A stretch of 64,000 nucleotides of DNA from Trifolium pratense (taxonomy: Eukaryota > Streptophyta > Magnoliopsida > Fabales > Fabaceae). The stretch is from assembly GCF_020283565.1 (NCBI RefSeq), contig NC_060059.1, positions 15,941,501-16,005,500 on the forward strand, in the 5' to 3' direction. Below, piece after piece: positions 22,601 through 31,275 of the stretch (the stretch's first letter is position 1; every line of letters begins with the position of its first letter). The notes beneath the pieces are model-generated. The model was not told where the DNA came from and made no database searches. It saw nothing but the letters and a program-made list of their open reading frames with translations. Both the position numbers and the translations under genes were made by a program.

Positions 22601-25600
22601 ATTGATCGATTGTCAAAATGAGGCACCAAGCCTTTAAATACAACCCTCGGGGCTAAAATAGTAAAATGACATAAGATAAACTATTATTTAAAATAAACTA
22701 CTTAATTCCTATAACATTAGATGAGTGTGGTGTATGTAAGATCAATTTGTTGAGGCTGGTTGGTTCATTAGACACTGCAATAAATATATTGATGGCATGC
22801 TTGTTGAAATATCTTAAATGTTTTTTGATATTTTGTGTCTTCTTTTGTTTGTAATTATATTTATAATATGATTGTTATATTGTTTCAGCCAGAATATTGT
22901 GTTTTCTACGAAGGAGCTATCTGAAATTAAGAGAGTTGCTACTGGACATCTAAATCTTTTAGGGTTCAAGCCACTAAGTTACTTGAGAGATTATTACAAC
23001 TTGAAGCCATCAACTTTCCTTTATCCTAGCGACGAGGTCACTGTTGTTCTAGTCATTAATGAACTGTTAATTGCATCTTTATTCACCAGTAATTTTTGGT
23101 TTTAACCTCAACTTGTCTGCTTGGTGCTGAACCGATGTCTTATCCTGTACTTTTGATATTGTTTAATTTTTGTCAAACTTGAGCATCAACATCGCGATGA
23201 TCTTTCATTAGCTCTCTCTCTGATGATTTCACCACCTTCTACCCCATGGAATTTTATTTAAACACATTGTTCTGACAAATTTGCTAACTGTGACTTCCTT
23301 CAAGTTAAAGTTCCATTCCATGTTATAGAAATACATATATGTATATCTGCCTTCAACTTATCAAGTGGGCGCATAGACTATCTTATTGTACTATTGAGTA
23401 GTATTCTCATCAAGTGGTCTATTGGTATTTTGAAAATGCTTTGACCAGTAATTGCACCAAATATATAGTATATCGTTCTATATTTAGTTTCACTTTCTCT
23501 TTCTTCAACGTTTTCATTCTAATGCCTCTTTTTGTTTTGCAGAGTACAGAAGGTAGCATGTGTACCTTCATCGCCCTTCATAGGTCCATGATACAGCTCA
23601 ATCGGTATAGTATTCTTGATTCCTTAGAACAATTACTCTTTTTAGTTGCACTATCACATCATTTTAGTCATGTCTATGTCTAATGTAGTAGTGTTGGCAA
23701 AGTGGTTAAGTTTCCCTAACATGCAGAAAAAGGGACTTGGTGGGTTGGCAAATTTTATAAAATAGGTTGGCAAAGGCAACCCACACCATTTTATAGTAGG
23801 TTAGGTTGGGAGCTTGAAAGAGGTTGAGAGGGATGATTCCGAATATTGACCACAGCATTAATCTTTACCTAGGTTATTTAATATTCATAGGCATATTCCA
23901 GTTAGACATTTGTGATTTCTTTTACCTGTAAAATCGGTTGTTTATGTAAAGTAAAATTTGAAATTTTAGTGTTGGGTATCAAGATCAATAAATCTTGGCT
24001 ATTAATGGGGTGGTTAACATAGTAGTAAAAGGGAAAGAAAGGGTGATTGTTGAAAGATGCAAGTTAGGCAGTATATACTATGCATACACACATGTATAAG
24101 TGTGACAAAGATATAATGATTAACTAGACATCTTACTAAAACCTCTAACATGCAAGTTAGTACTGTAGTCTTGTGATTTGTATTTTGTGCATTGCTGATG
24201 TCAAATGACTTGCTAAATTGTGTGTTAATAATTCTTATTACTAATCAAAGTAATATCCTTGTGTTCCTTTTAGTTTTGCAGTTGCATTTAGTGGTAGTTC
24301 ATCTCGACCTCAAATGGTTGCCCTTATTGCGCAGGTATAATATGTTGAACGTTACAATTATTTTGCATTTACATCCTTGAGTTCAAGAGCTTGCATGTGG
24401 TGTTTTTGTTTGTATAGAATCCTTGAATATCATAACTGCCTTGCATTTTCTTGTATACTTCTCATTTCCTGCCACAGGTCTATTTGCTTATACTCAAATT
24501 TTCTTCTGCACATTTCACACTACGTCCCGTCGTAGCAGCATCACCACTTGTCAGCTTGTTGTAATTAATTAATTATAGCTTTAAGTCTATCAAGTCAAAC
24601 TGAAAATTTGAAGCTATATTGCTTCTTAGCTAAATCTGTGTTTGTTGCATATTTGTAGCTCACATGTCTTTGATTGTAGGATGAAGTTATCCAATCTGGT
24701 GTTCAGATTGAGCCGCCTGGAATGCACATGATTTATCTTCCATATTCTGATGACATCAGACTTATTGAAGAGGTAGAGAACTGCAATAGTTGAAATTGTC
24801 TTTAAACGTCAATTGTCAAACTAGAGGAAACTAAAAATGAAGTTATTAATAAGGCATGAAATATTTCTGCAGCGTTATTCTGATACTAGTGGGGCAGTGA
24901 CTAAAGCAAGTGATGATCAGATAAAAAAGGCAGCTGATTTAATTAAGCGCGTGGACTTGAAGGATTTTTCTGTTTTCCAGTTCAGCAACCCTGGTAAGCT
25001 TCTTCCTCTTCCTCAGCCACTCTCCTTACTTAATCATATTGTGTTTATACTTCTAGTAAGCTCCACTTTAATTAATCCTTTATTAGCCTTAATTGTTGAA
25101 ATACTATAATTTGATTTATATAGTCAATTACCCACACATCCACTGCATTATGTCATCATCATAGAAACCTCCTTAAATTCCTGCACTTATCTGTTGACTT
25201 GAAACCTCTTCAAGATATTGGATTAAGCATGTAATGGATTTCTTTTGAGAGTACCAATTAGAAGGAGACATGGCTTGAAAATATGTTTATAAGTGGGAGA
25301 CATCACTCACCTTACTGTCAAACTCAAAGAAGTTTAGGTATGAAACTGTGTTCTCCCCTGGGAGAATTCTCATACATAAATACAATTTAATGACAAGCTG
25401 TTTGGCTGATTCTCAGCCCAACAAATCTGCAACCACCAAATTAGATTATGCAATTTTTTATCCTAAATAAGAGCAATTACAATTATCCTAATTGATAAAA
25501 TAACAGTTACAAATGTGATTTTTATATTGGGCCTAACTCATCCTTACAAAACCGGCTTATAAGGTGAGGGGTGTCACTATTTACACTATAGTCAAGCCTT

Positions 25601-27746
25601 ATCTTTAATCAATGTGGGACTTGGTTTTCCCAATACACCCCCTCACGCCCAGCACTATTGGGCTTGGTGCGTGAATATAAATGGTGGGTGGCCCGAAACG
25701 ATAGGCTCTGATACCATGTTAGATTTTTATATTGGGTTTAACTCATCCTTACAAAACCGGCTTATAAGGTGAGGGGTGTCACTCTTTATAAACTATAGTC
25801 AGACCTTATCTTTAATTAATGTGGGACTTAGAAGAAATTAAATGTTACTTATATCTATGTTCATTGTTGAATTACTGAAATAAAAGGTTTTTTTTTTTTT
25901 TTTTAAAACTGGGTGAGGCTGAATACATGAATTAAATTAAACCAATGTACTATGCTAACAACCAAACTTTTGGAATTGAGGTATTTTTCTATGAATAAGT
26001 TTTCTTAGGTTTTCCTCTAGCTCAGTTTATCAGACTATCCTCAATATGATCAACTTTTTTTTTACTTGGGTCTAATGTTATTAATGGTGAGAAGGGAGGT
26101 TAAGTAAAATTAGTATTGAGTATGATGAGCCATTTAGAATTTTGACGGCTGGCTAAGCTTGTATTGGGTTTTATGGGTCTTATAGGGAGAAATAGTCTGT
26201 ATTAGAGCACACTATTGTATTTGATCAAAAAAAGAGCACCTGTTATTATTGTGTTTTTTTCTTTCTGATTTGTTGTTTGCTGATTAATGTTCAAATGTAA
26301 CAGCTTCTTGGAGTTTCTGTATTTCTTTGATAGTTTCCTTTGTTTCTAGAAGATTGTATTTTAGATGCAGTCAGTTAAGTAACATATTCTTATCATAATA
26401 AAATTCTGAATCATTCTCATGTCTCAAACATGCTGAGGTTCTCCCTAAGTTTTTTACTATTTTCCCCCGCTTTCGCTCATTTTCTCATCTTTGAATTGCA
26501 ATAGGCTGGGCTATGCCTTTTTTTTTTCTTCTGGTTCAGCGCCACTATTTGTTACATTGCATAGCGTTTTGATCGGCTGCTGGTACCAACATCGCATGAG
26601 TTGTACAGTCCATCTCTACTTCCTTTTTGCTTTTACTATCTTTTCCATCGTCAATATAGATTCTGTAATTGCCATCACACCTACTACATTTTGGGCCTCA
26701 AGAATTTGTTTTGGGTTCATTTGAGTTGCAGCTTAATATACAATTAATTACAACGTTACAAGTATCTCCATAAAAACTACAAAGCCTGTAGCTCTTTGCA
26801 GAAATTCATGAGCCGGTTTACCTTCTTGAAGAATCACTTTTACACCTTTAAAACAATTAATTTATTTCATCAATAATACTTAGACAAAGAGGAAATGAGT
26901 ACCCCAATCTCATCTAAATTTCAATCCACACTTTGTATGGTCATGATTAGCTAGTATGCTTCATATTTGTAGATGTTACAATTTTCCAAGTTTTTATTCT
27001 CATTTAACAAAATGAGCTTTTCAGCCTTGCAGAGACACTATGAAGTATTGCAGGCATTAGCCCTGGAAGAAGATGAGATTCCAGAAATCAAAGATGAAAC
27101 ATTACCTGATGAGGAAGGCATGGCTAGGTAAGCACAAGGTTCTCATGATGTAATGAATATTTTATGAGGAATGTTATAGCAACACATACTTCCTAAGATA
27201 CTTTCTCCTATTGGTTGAAATTCAATTAGGTCCATTTGTTGGCTGTAGTGTTCTTTTTTTTATTTATTTTTTATTTCCTGTTTGGCCCTTCCTCTCTTCA
27301 CTGGAAAAGATAAAAGATTTGTTCAAAAGACTCAGTATGAAATGATAATCTTCCTTATATGTCACCTTCAGACCACGAGTGGTAAGGGCATTAGAAGAAT
27401 TCAAGACCTCTGTATACGGAGAAAATTATGACGAGGAAAGTGAGCATGGCACTGGAAAGCCAACTGAAGCCTCCAAGAAAAGAAAAGCGCATACTGAGTA
27501 TGCTATGAAAGAGTGTGAGAACTATGATTGGGGTGAACTCGCTGATACCGGAAAGGTAAACCTTGAAATTTATTTTGTTTTGCAGTTGAAGGTAAAATTG
27601 TTGATACTGAATCATTTCATCTTGTTTTGCAGTTGAAGGATTTGACTGTGGTGGAGTTGAAATATTATCTCTCAGGACACAATCTTCCTGTTTCTGGGAA
27701 GAAGGAAGCTTTAGTTAGTCGAATTTTAACTCATATGGGAAAATGA
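7284..27746 (+). CDS. KU70: Ku70, DNA end-binding subunit (18 exons, 638 aa)
   Basis: Ku70 pairs with Ku80 as a nuclear ring that binds broken DNA ends for non-homologous end joining and protects telomeres. Exons: 7284-7445, 8190-8321, 8429-8543, 8979-9084, 9171-9288, 9372-9455, 9556-9614, 10272-10405, 10599-10642, 11161-11237, 22889-23036, 23543-23604, 24274-24334, 24680-24772, 24873-24993, 27025-27127, 27372-27555, 27633-27746. These total 1,917 nt with no stop, phase matching at every junction. Marks of the family are YVVYLVDASSKMF near residue 33 (vWA-like N domain), LFTNEDDPFG, GFKPLSYLRDY and KPSTFLYPSDE in the DNA-encircling beta-barrel, and a C-terminal SAP domain (LKDLTVVELKYYL, about residues 602-638). 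The length is close to that of other plant Ku70 proteins. Intron 10 splits codon 344 and is 11.65 kb because of inserted retrotransposons; the coding sequence is nevertheless intact. The start ATG is the first in frame and precedes an acidic N terminus. Confidence 0.96.
7470..7945. repeat. Tandem duplication inside Ku70 intron 1
   Basis: About 235 bp starting GCTCCCCCATGCCCTA at 7470 is repeated from 7706 with the same order of motifs (AAAGAAAGGGGGAAATGTTA, CACGGATACAAGACACT, CATGTGTCCGACTA). The copies have diverged by small indels and substitutions. The second copy runs into a minus-strand SINE. Confidence 0.75.
7890..8098 (-). mobile_element. SINE in Ku70 intron 1 (same family as 21778-22014)
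   Basis: On the minus strand it reads CCACTTGGGTTGG, CTTGTGGTGTTGGCTTGAG, GCTCCTCTCAAGGTCTCGGG and GGTTGATTCCC, matching the head and B-box of the SINE at 21778-22014, followed by TTTAAATGGGACCCGC and a shared tail. It is more diverged, lacks a clean A tail and has no target duplication that I could find. Confidence 0.65.
8348..8371. repeat. (AAT)n microsatellite in Ku70 intron 2
   Basis: A short run of AAT/ATA trinucleotides just upstream of exon 3. Confidence 0.8.
8559..8874. mobile_element. MULE-type MITE in Ku70 intron 3
   Basis: Long terminal inverted repeats: GGCAAAATTAC with CCCTTAACTTAATTTCAGATAA on the left and the complement on the right (TTATCTGAAATTAAGTTAAG, GTAATTTTGCC). Flanking nonamers TTTTTTATT and CTTTTTATT (8 of 9 identical) fit a Mutator-like 9-bp target duplication. 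It is non-coding and lies wholly between splice sites. Confidence 0.8.
11426..11585 (-). repeat. Copia 3' LTR
   Basis: A 160-bp terminal repeat with TG...CA ends. It differs from its partner at 16383-16542 only at GCTGATATT against GCTGGTATT. Confidence 0.95.
11593..16281 (-). CDS. Copia gag-pol polyprotein, 1,562 aa, intact
   Basis: A single frame encodes all domains in Copia order. There is a Gly-rich N terminus, then a UBN2-type gag (PKMNGNNYNQWA near 105). A CCHC zinc knuckle lies at about 327-340 (CDYCN..WHTREDC). The aspartic protease is at about 420 (VDSGASDHM). The GAG-pre-integrase (LWHLRLGHPSF) is followed by the integrase catalytic core, with IHSDVWGP near 624, then DNGKEY and QQNGVAERKNRHLLEVARAL. 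Reverse transcriptase shows WVFTVKYN, LVAKGFTQ and the YVDD box near 1246. RNase H has TDADWAG near 1407 and RSSAEAEFRAM. Integrase before reverse transcriptase is diagnostic of Ty1/copia. The frame has no stop or shift, and the stop codon lies 8 nt from the 3' LTR. The product would make particles, copy the RNA and integrate the cDNA in the nucleus. Confidence 0.96.
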   Translation of the reverse strand: MADHNKWPSLGQAYTGSSVNNDGQPASAGRGNGGGGRVDGAGRGDGGGRGGGIPDFGKIPDFIATSSGNGGNNENRNKPVYGDRDFNTGFKDKDGSSLKVDIPKMNGNNYNQWAQTVRLVLDGKGRLGFLTGAFAEPAQGDPLHQQWKSENSMIIAWLVSTMEPGIGRPYMFLPSAKDVWEAVKETYSDIQNASQIFGLKSRLWHAKQGDRNVTTYYNELLTLWQELDLCYDDNWKCAKDSVLFLKRQENDRVFMFLAGLNKDLDEVRGRVLGKVPLPTLRETFAEIKREEARQGIMMGKTPRISESEGSALATRNPYEGKKPDEVPRCDYCNREWHTREDCWKLKGKPPNWTPNWKKKKGGRAFQASNSDQGQQSTSTQGPFTTEQLEKLFKLLESQTPSCSVATKGNSVFLSVSPNHTWIVDSGASDHMTGESALFSSYSPCAGNQKIKVADGSFSAIAGKGSVVLSPMLTLKNVLHVPNLSCSLMSVSKLAQDINCQTNFFRSHCVFQDLNSGKMIGSAEESGGLYYFDIGSASQLPSETISSCFESFSVLNNHDDNIMLWHLRLGHPSFPYLKHLFPKLFRNKDISLFKCEACEFAKHHRSHFAIQPYKPSKPFSIIHSDVWGPNRTSTLSLKKWFITFIDDHSRVCWVYLIKGKSDVCQAVKDFCTMVQNQYQTNIQVFRSDNGKEYFNANLSDFFLKNGIIHQSSCPNTPQQNGVAERKNRHLLEVARALLFSSKVPNYLWGEAVLTAAYLINRMPSKVLNFQTPIDTFKECFPSTRVSNELTLKIFGCTAFVHEHKNVGKLEPRAIKCVFVGYSPTQKGYKCFDPKNKKMYVTMDVTFFENKYFFDDTHLQGGNLKEDSFQTEDMSFFNNLSLPESESSKTYSFAPTENGHDSLSEPTPVMSKELGESEPTFSHEENHDNFQSNNDDLIEMPQSSESSKENRFEAENNIWKGKVFVRKNHKGSDESTSQQCHESEPGNDQPPKNRKGKSISVSESRILYPDIDDPVAVRKPVRSCTKHPLSNFISYSKLSSSFSAFTSKLSSVEIPKNVQVALEVPKWREAVLEEMKALEKNKTWSIMTLPDGKKTVGCKWVFTVKYNSDGSIERYKARLVAKGFTQTYGIDYSETFAPVAKLNTVRILLSVAANLDWPLHQLDVKNAFLNGDLEEEVYMDIPPGFEDRFGSNVCKLNRSLYGLKQSPRAWFEKFTQSMKKQGYVQGQADHTLFTKFSQDGKVAVLIVYVDDIVLTGNDTVEMGRVKEKLAADFEIKDLGSMRYFLGMEVARSKDGIVVSQQKYIIDLLKETGMSGCRPADTPMDPNAKLWEKGNVPVDTGRYQRLVGKLIYLSHTRPDIAFSVSVVSQFMHSPFEEHLEAVYRILRYLKATPGKGLFFRKTNERNVSIFTDADWAGSITDRRSTSGYCAYVWGNLVTWRSKKQGVVARSSAEAEFRAMAQGICEGLWIHRVLEELKMKIELPLKLYSDSKAAISIAHNPVQHDRTKHIEIDRHFIKEKLDAGIICLPFVTSSQQTADILTKSLARPTFEHLIGKLGMTDIYAPT
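16383..16542 (-). repeat. Copia 5' LTR with adjacent PBS
   Basis: A 160-bp repeat whose inner edge is immediately next to the initiator-tRNA-type primer-binding site at about 16371-16382. Transcription would start here and read leftward. Confidence 0.95.
16725..16928 (+). pseudogene. Ty3/gypsy reverse transcriptase N-terminal fragment
   Basis: The frame reads PPGVTLKEG, PYILPYRHPYYQINEIEKIV and GMLLPGIIR, typical of the start of a gypsy reverse transcriptase. After a stop at 16879 another frame gives ILVNEKDGGWKF. It is a frameshifted fragment with no neighbouring gypsy domains on the same strand. It lies in Ku70 intron 10. Confidence 0.7.
17455..17620 (-). pseudogene. Ty3/gypsy gag fragment, opposite orientation
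   Basis: On the minus strand the sequence reads NLMPRFDGSIDAYWRLVQDY, then after stops LDGEAQR and a Trp-rich piece, the usual plant gypsy gag order (P.FDG...W......Y...EG.A..W). It is broken by stops. It faces the reverse transcriptase fragment at 16725-16928, so the two are pieces of rearranged or separate elements. Confidence 0.5.
18011..18168 (-). mobile_element. tRNA-derived SINE with 16-bp target duplication
   Basis: The minus strand starts GGGTGGGATGGG, with A-box TAGCTCAACTGG, a duplicated A-box-like TAGTTGAGC and B-box GGTTCAAGTCC. It ends in an A tail (T run near 18012-18022). Direct repeats CAGGAAGACTTTGTTT flank it (17995-18010 and 18169-18184). The Pol III boxes are internal, as in all tRNA-derived SINEs. 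Confidence 0.85.
18666..19403 (-). pseudogene. 245-codon frame with three chromodomain-like repeats
   Basis: The frame carries three related segments: LIVLHRKMICNGSF...LSKWKQ (about residue 60), VVVLHRKMIYKGSF...LTKLKDSPP (about 170) and VTILHRKMVERGQC...LKWKTLPPK (about 213). The pattern resembles the end of plant gypsy integrases (ILDRRMVKRG...VLVKWKGLP), the chromodomain-like tail, here apparently triplicated. This likeness is from memory of the family and was not searched. It lies beside the 3' LTR, where that region sits in gypsy elements. No ATG context or promoter supports translation. Confidence 0.45.
19564..20184. mobile_element. MULE-type MITE inside the gypsy-derived element
   Basis: Terminal inverted repeats of about 46 bp: GGCTTAAATATCACATTGG and GCTTTTTTGG on the left, the complement on the right. 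The exact 9-bp duplication TTCCAAATT at 19555-19563 and 20185-20193 is the Mutator-superfamily length. The 621-bp element is non-coding and contains a short TA/CA microsatellite (about 19610-19637). It inserted after the host LTR element. Confidence 0.9.
20603..21475 (-). other. 290-codon frame of unknown function in the LTR element
   Basis: An open frame with no domain I recognise. Near its start it holds DMKHKSIQFLLKEMDE, which echoes ALKHKKIRFKVVEMDDE in the frame at 22142-22441, so the gag-tail segment may be duplicated. It is probably retrotransposon-derived rather than a host gene. Confidence 0.35.
21778..22014 (+). mobile_element. tRNA-derived SINE inside the gypsy-derived element
   Basis: The head has A-box GGTCGAGTGG and B-box GGTTCGATTCC. 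The body contains TTTAAATGGGGCCCCC and the tail is a long A run ending at 22014. Direct repeats TTCTAGACAACGC (21765-21777 and 22015-22027) mark the insertion. It inserted into the minus-strand LTR element and splits the sequence between two of its frames. Confidence 0.92.
22142..22441 (-). pseudogene. Gypsy gag zinc-knuckle remnant just after the PBS
   Basis: The frame reads GLCLICDEPFTVDHALKHK followed by KVVEMDDE. This corresponds to the end of plant gypsy gag, where GLCF.CDEK....H.C is followed by an acidic start of the protease region. The last Cys of the knuckle is absent. It lies next to the PBS, so nearly all of gag upstream has been deleted. Confidence 0.5.
25518..25834. repeat. Direct-repeat fragment of a dispersed family, Ku70 intron 15
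   Basis: A segment beginning ATTTTTATATTGGG, with ACTCATCCTTACAAAACCGG and TATCTTTAAT..ATGTGGGACTT, occurs twice in tandem about 205 bp apart, separated by CACGCCCAGCACTATTGGGC and a tRNA-Met PBS-like CTCTGATACCATG. Related diverged pieces occur near 51460-51700, 54050-54215 and 58090-58330. It may be a pair of short LTRs with almost no interior. Confidence 0.55.
27575..27639 (+). promoter_or_regulatory. Duplicated splice acceptor before Ku70 last exon
   Basis: The 18-mer TTGTTTTGCAGTTGAAGG occurs at 27575-27592 and again at 27622-27639, 47 bp apart. The second is the acceptor of exon 18. The first is an equally good acceptor followed at once by GGTAAAA, so it could define a 6-nt microexon or, if the whole stretch is kept, a reading frame that stops before the SAP domain. 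Confidence 0.8.
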
Positions 27747-28368
27747 TTAAGGGGACAATGTTTTGATCGCTGGTTTGGTAACCTCGATAAGTAGAACGCC
27801 CAAGACTAACAAGTACTTACAAGAATTATGTAAATTATCATTTTCGTGCCTTCGTTGTTCTTGACCTTATTTTGGATTATGTACTGAATTGTACTTATAC
27901 TAGATTAATCAACAAACATCAGCATGGCTGATGTTTTACTATGAGATGTTACTTAATATAATTTCTTATTATGAATGCTAAACCACATTATCTGTGTTCA
28001 ATTAAGGAAGCAATGCAAAAGAAATGTGTTGATAAACTAAAAAAGAGACTTGGATTACAAGAAATCTTGCAAGAATCTTACAAGAACATAAACAACATTT
28101 GCTTTATTAAAAATCTTACAAGAAAAGTTGAATAAATCTGCCATGCATAAAACTTTGGTCAAAGAAAAAAGAGTGCAGATCAAACAAAAGTTCAAACCCT
28201 TAAAAAAATAAAACATCAACATAAACGATAGTCTAAAAACTCTAAACTATTTTGGCTGTTTCGGTTAAATAAATCTGAAACACGAGAAGAAACATACTCT
28301 CATCGAACAAAGTCATGGACCAAAGACTATACACACAAATAGATGTATTGCTTATTGTTGCCTCTTAT
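27747..28368. other. Convergent 3' region of Ku70 and ALMT copy A
   Basis: Holds the 3' untranslated regions of two convergent genes; AT-rich, no further gene seen. Confidence 0.5.
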
Positions 28369-30588
28369 TCAAACCATTTGGAGTGTTTTGATTATTGCTT
28401 CCTCAACATTCTGTTGTTCTGGGGAGATCCTGTTATCTGTTGAATGTTGTTTGAATTTGTTACACTTTGACATTGCTGGTTTAAATTTAGCTAAATTTGA
28501 TAGTTCTTCAACACCTTTCACAATGTCTTCCACACGAGCTACAATTTCAGTAAGCAAAGAAACTATTGTGACCACTTGAATTATTTCAATTATTGGGATT
28601 TCAATTTTTGCATTATTATTGTGTGAGTTTGGATAAGATTTTAATAAATTTTGGAGTTCTTGTACAACATTGTTCATCTCTATGACCAAAGTATCAAGTT
28701 TATTTGACTTTGTCATACTATTGATTGTAATGGCTAGCTCTCTTAAGACACTTGAAGAGTTGGCCCCTACTTTTATTGATGTTATGCTTATAATTTTCTT
28801 CATTTCATCTGAGACCTGTGTAAAAAATAAAATAAAATAAATTAATTGTACCTAAGGATTATTGTCTTACTATATGTACGTAGTAACTAATTAATTTAAC
28901 CATCCAAATTTATTCTTTATTATATAACCTCTAATTTTAAATATAAGAAAATTTTTTACTCAAAAAAATATAAGAAAATATAAATTAAACCAATAAAATC
29001 TTTCTTATGTTTAGGACTAATGTAGCATTAAAGGGTTGTTTAATTACTTTGTCAAAACAATTTTTGTTTTCATATGTGTTCATTTTAATAATTTATTAAT
29101 AAGAAGATGCGAAACTCATAAAATGAGCAATTGTGGTGGAAAGAAGAAGTGATACTTTGGTCATTTTCATTGTTTAAAATAATAATAAAATTAATATTTA
29201 GACATTTAATGCACACAATTATTTACTAGAAGAGTCTAATGTCTATCTATTTGTTAACAAATAAAATTCACACTAATTTTAAAAATAAAAATAAAAATAT
29301 TTTCACAAAGTAAACTGAGACCTAACTAATTCATATATTACCTTGTTTTTTAAATTTATGCATCCAACAAGAGCATCAATACATGAAGCACAACCACGCA
29401 TTGTGGCTCCAATTTTAAGATATTGCTTCCATGGGTGACCAAAGTTGAATCGTCCATGGGGTGGCTCCCATCTAGCTAAATTAACCTGAAATTAATTATC
29501 GATATTATTTTAGTCACACTAATTACGATCTCTAGTTAACTCGAGTGGATTAGTCTCCGCAGTTACGCGCGGAGGATACCTTTGGTTTACCAAAAAAAAA
29601 TAATTACGATATCTAGTTCTCTATCATACTATCCAAATCTCTCATTAGTTATTATTAAACCAAATCTAATGACTTTCATTTTGCTTACTTTTAACCACAA
29701 GCATATGCATAAATTTTTCCGTGATTATTTTTTTTCTTTTATTGATTATTTTACTCATTTGAATGATCACTTATTTATATGGATCATGTTAACGTGTGCC
29801 ATAAGAGCCCATACTAACATTTTTCAATTTATATTTAGTATACTCCCTCCGTCCCAAAATATAAGCAAAAATTGGTCAATGAAAGTTGATGTATTTGGTT
29901 TAAAATTTAGTCCAGATACATTCACTTTTGTTGACCTCTTTTTGCTTATATTTTGGGACGGAGTAGTATATGATAATCAGAATCTCTTGAAAGGTAATAA
30001 TTTATACCATTGAATCTTCTGTTGCTTTGGAGTTTAGCACACATTTATAACCCATTAATTTTTTGTTAGACTTTTCACTTGATATTTGGTCTTCAAAATA
30101 TTGAGCCAGACAATCTGAAACACGCACACACAATAATTATATAACTTTTAGTTTAAAAAAATGTGTGTATTAATCTATTTTAAAGAAAATCTTTAATCTT
30201 TAAACTGACCTTGCAAAGAATTAGCGAGTTTGTCGAGGTTTCCGATAACTAAAACATAGAGTTCTAGACCAGCCCAAACAGGACTAATAATCATACTAAT
30301 GATCATGCACAAGAAAGTGCCTATTAAAACAGTGATAATCCTTTGCCAAGCCAGATGAAACAATTCATCAATTCGATAACCGGATATTGAAACCAAGCTA
30401 AAAGTTAGGATAAATATCATAACACCATAATCAAAACGAGCCTTTATAGTTGGGACGAATCTTGAGAATGTTGCTGCCGAAGCTGAAAACAAAGATCAAA
30501 TAATATAATCAATGATCAATTACCAATTATAACACCATAGTGTATAGTATGTACATGTTAATGAGTACGTGTGCATGTTGTGCACTAC

Positions 30589-30621
<33 letters not shown>

Positions 30622-31161
30622 TTTATTGTTTATAAATATTATACCTAATAGAAAAAGAAAGACTCCAACAATTATTGGTTCAAATTTCTCTCCAGCTTTA
30701 CTAGCAACCCATTGTACACCAAAGGCTAGAAGTCCAGCGAGGGTAGTGCCACATATTCTGTTTATACTTTTATATATAGTAGAGCCTGCAATATGAATAT
30801 TAATTAACTATATAAAAAAAAATTCACTAATTCAAAACTATAATTAGAGAAAATAAAATTCATCTTTAATTTTGATATCTATATATATGACACTTAATAA
30901 TAAAACTACAATATAGTGTTAGAATTACGTACCCGCAGTGTACTCAAAGACTACAACTACGGTCATGACAGCCCACATAGCATTATTTTTTCCAACTCCT
31001 TCATACAAAGGATTCAAATAGTAAAAAAGTGAAACAATTGTAAGTGCTATCCCTACTTTCAAACAATGAATGAATTTTCTTGGGTCATTAACACCAATCT
31101 CCCAAGCTTTCTTAAGAAACTTGCAAAATTTGAAACAAACACTTGCTACAAATGTCCACAT
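28369..31161 (-). CDS. Aluminium-activated malate transporter, copy A, damaged N terminus
   Basis: ALMT proteins are anion channels of plasma membrane or vacuole that move malate and other organic anions. Exons on the minus strand: 31161-30933, 30785-30645, 30482-30210, 30114-30008, 29485-29342, 28815-28369, all with GT/AG sites and closed phase. Visible are the membrane-rich N half (DPRKFIHCLKVGIAL, NAMWAVMTVVVVFEYTAG, LTFSLVSISGYR), the signature WEPPHGRF (exon 5) and a hydrophilic C-terminal half. Compared with copy B at 45471-47991, the conserved start is broken: a 2-nt loss after WRIKVE shifts the frame and brings an early stop. The first usable in-frame ATG is at 31161, giving 446 codons, about 30 fewer than copy B. 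There is also an extra Asn codon in GVGKNNAMW. It may be a pseudogene or an N-truncated channel; the rest of the frame is open. Confidence 0.8.
29538..29600 (+). mobile_element. Very short SINE-like insert, 63 bp, with 18-bp TSD
   Basis: CTCGAGTGG and an A run are enclosed by 18-bp direct repeats TAATTACGATCTCTAGTT (29520-29537) and TAATTACGATATCTAGTT (29601-29618). The interior has a CTCCGCA...TGCGCGGAG-like hairpin. It lies in intron 4 of ALMT copy A. It could be a truncated SINE. Confidence 0.65.
29843..29966. mobile_element. Stowaway-type MITE in ALMT copy A intron 4
   Basis: Near-perfect inverted ends CTCCCTCCGTCCCAAAATAT and ATATTTTGGGACGGAG, continuing into AAGCAAAAA/TTTTTGCTT, with TA on both sides. 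About 124 bp. Confidence 0.85.
30592..30621. repeat. (AAT)n microsatellite
   Basis: About ten AAT/TAA units in intron 2 of ALMT copy A. Confidence 0.9.
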
Positions 31162-31275
31162 ATTGTAATTAACTCCAACTCTTTTCAATGGATTATTCTA
31201 CCTTGATTCTCCAATCAAGCTCTTTTGCCAACTCCATTTTCATTAGCCATGTTATTATTATATAATATTAGTACA

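Larger units (their letters stand above)
18346..22716 (-). mobile_element. Non-autonomous Ty3/gypsy-derived LTR element in Ku70 intron 10
   Basis: LTRs of 276 bp (18346-18621) and 274 bp (22443-22716) start TGTAACC and end CCTATAACA. They are flanked by the duplication TTAGA (18341-18345, 22717-22721). Minus-strand signals are a PBS TGGTATCACGA at 22430-22440 and a polypurine tract complementary to CCCTCCCCTT next to the left LTR. The LTRs differ by about three substitutions and a 2-nt indel, so it is older than the Copia neighbour. The interior lacks protease, reverse transcriptase and integrase. It keeps a gag zinc-knuckle remnant, long unknown frames and chromodomain-like repeats, and holds a MITE and a SINE. 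It is antisense to Ku70. Confidence 0.9.

Noticed and set aside
29582..30013. 143-codon + frame
   Set aside because: Antisense to ALMT copy A and runs through a Stowaway MITE.
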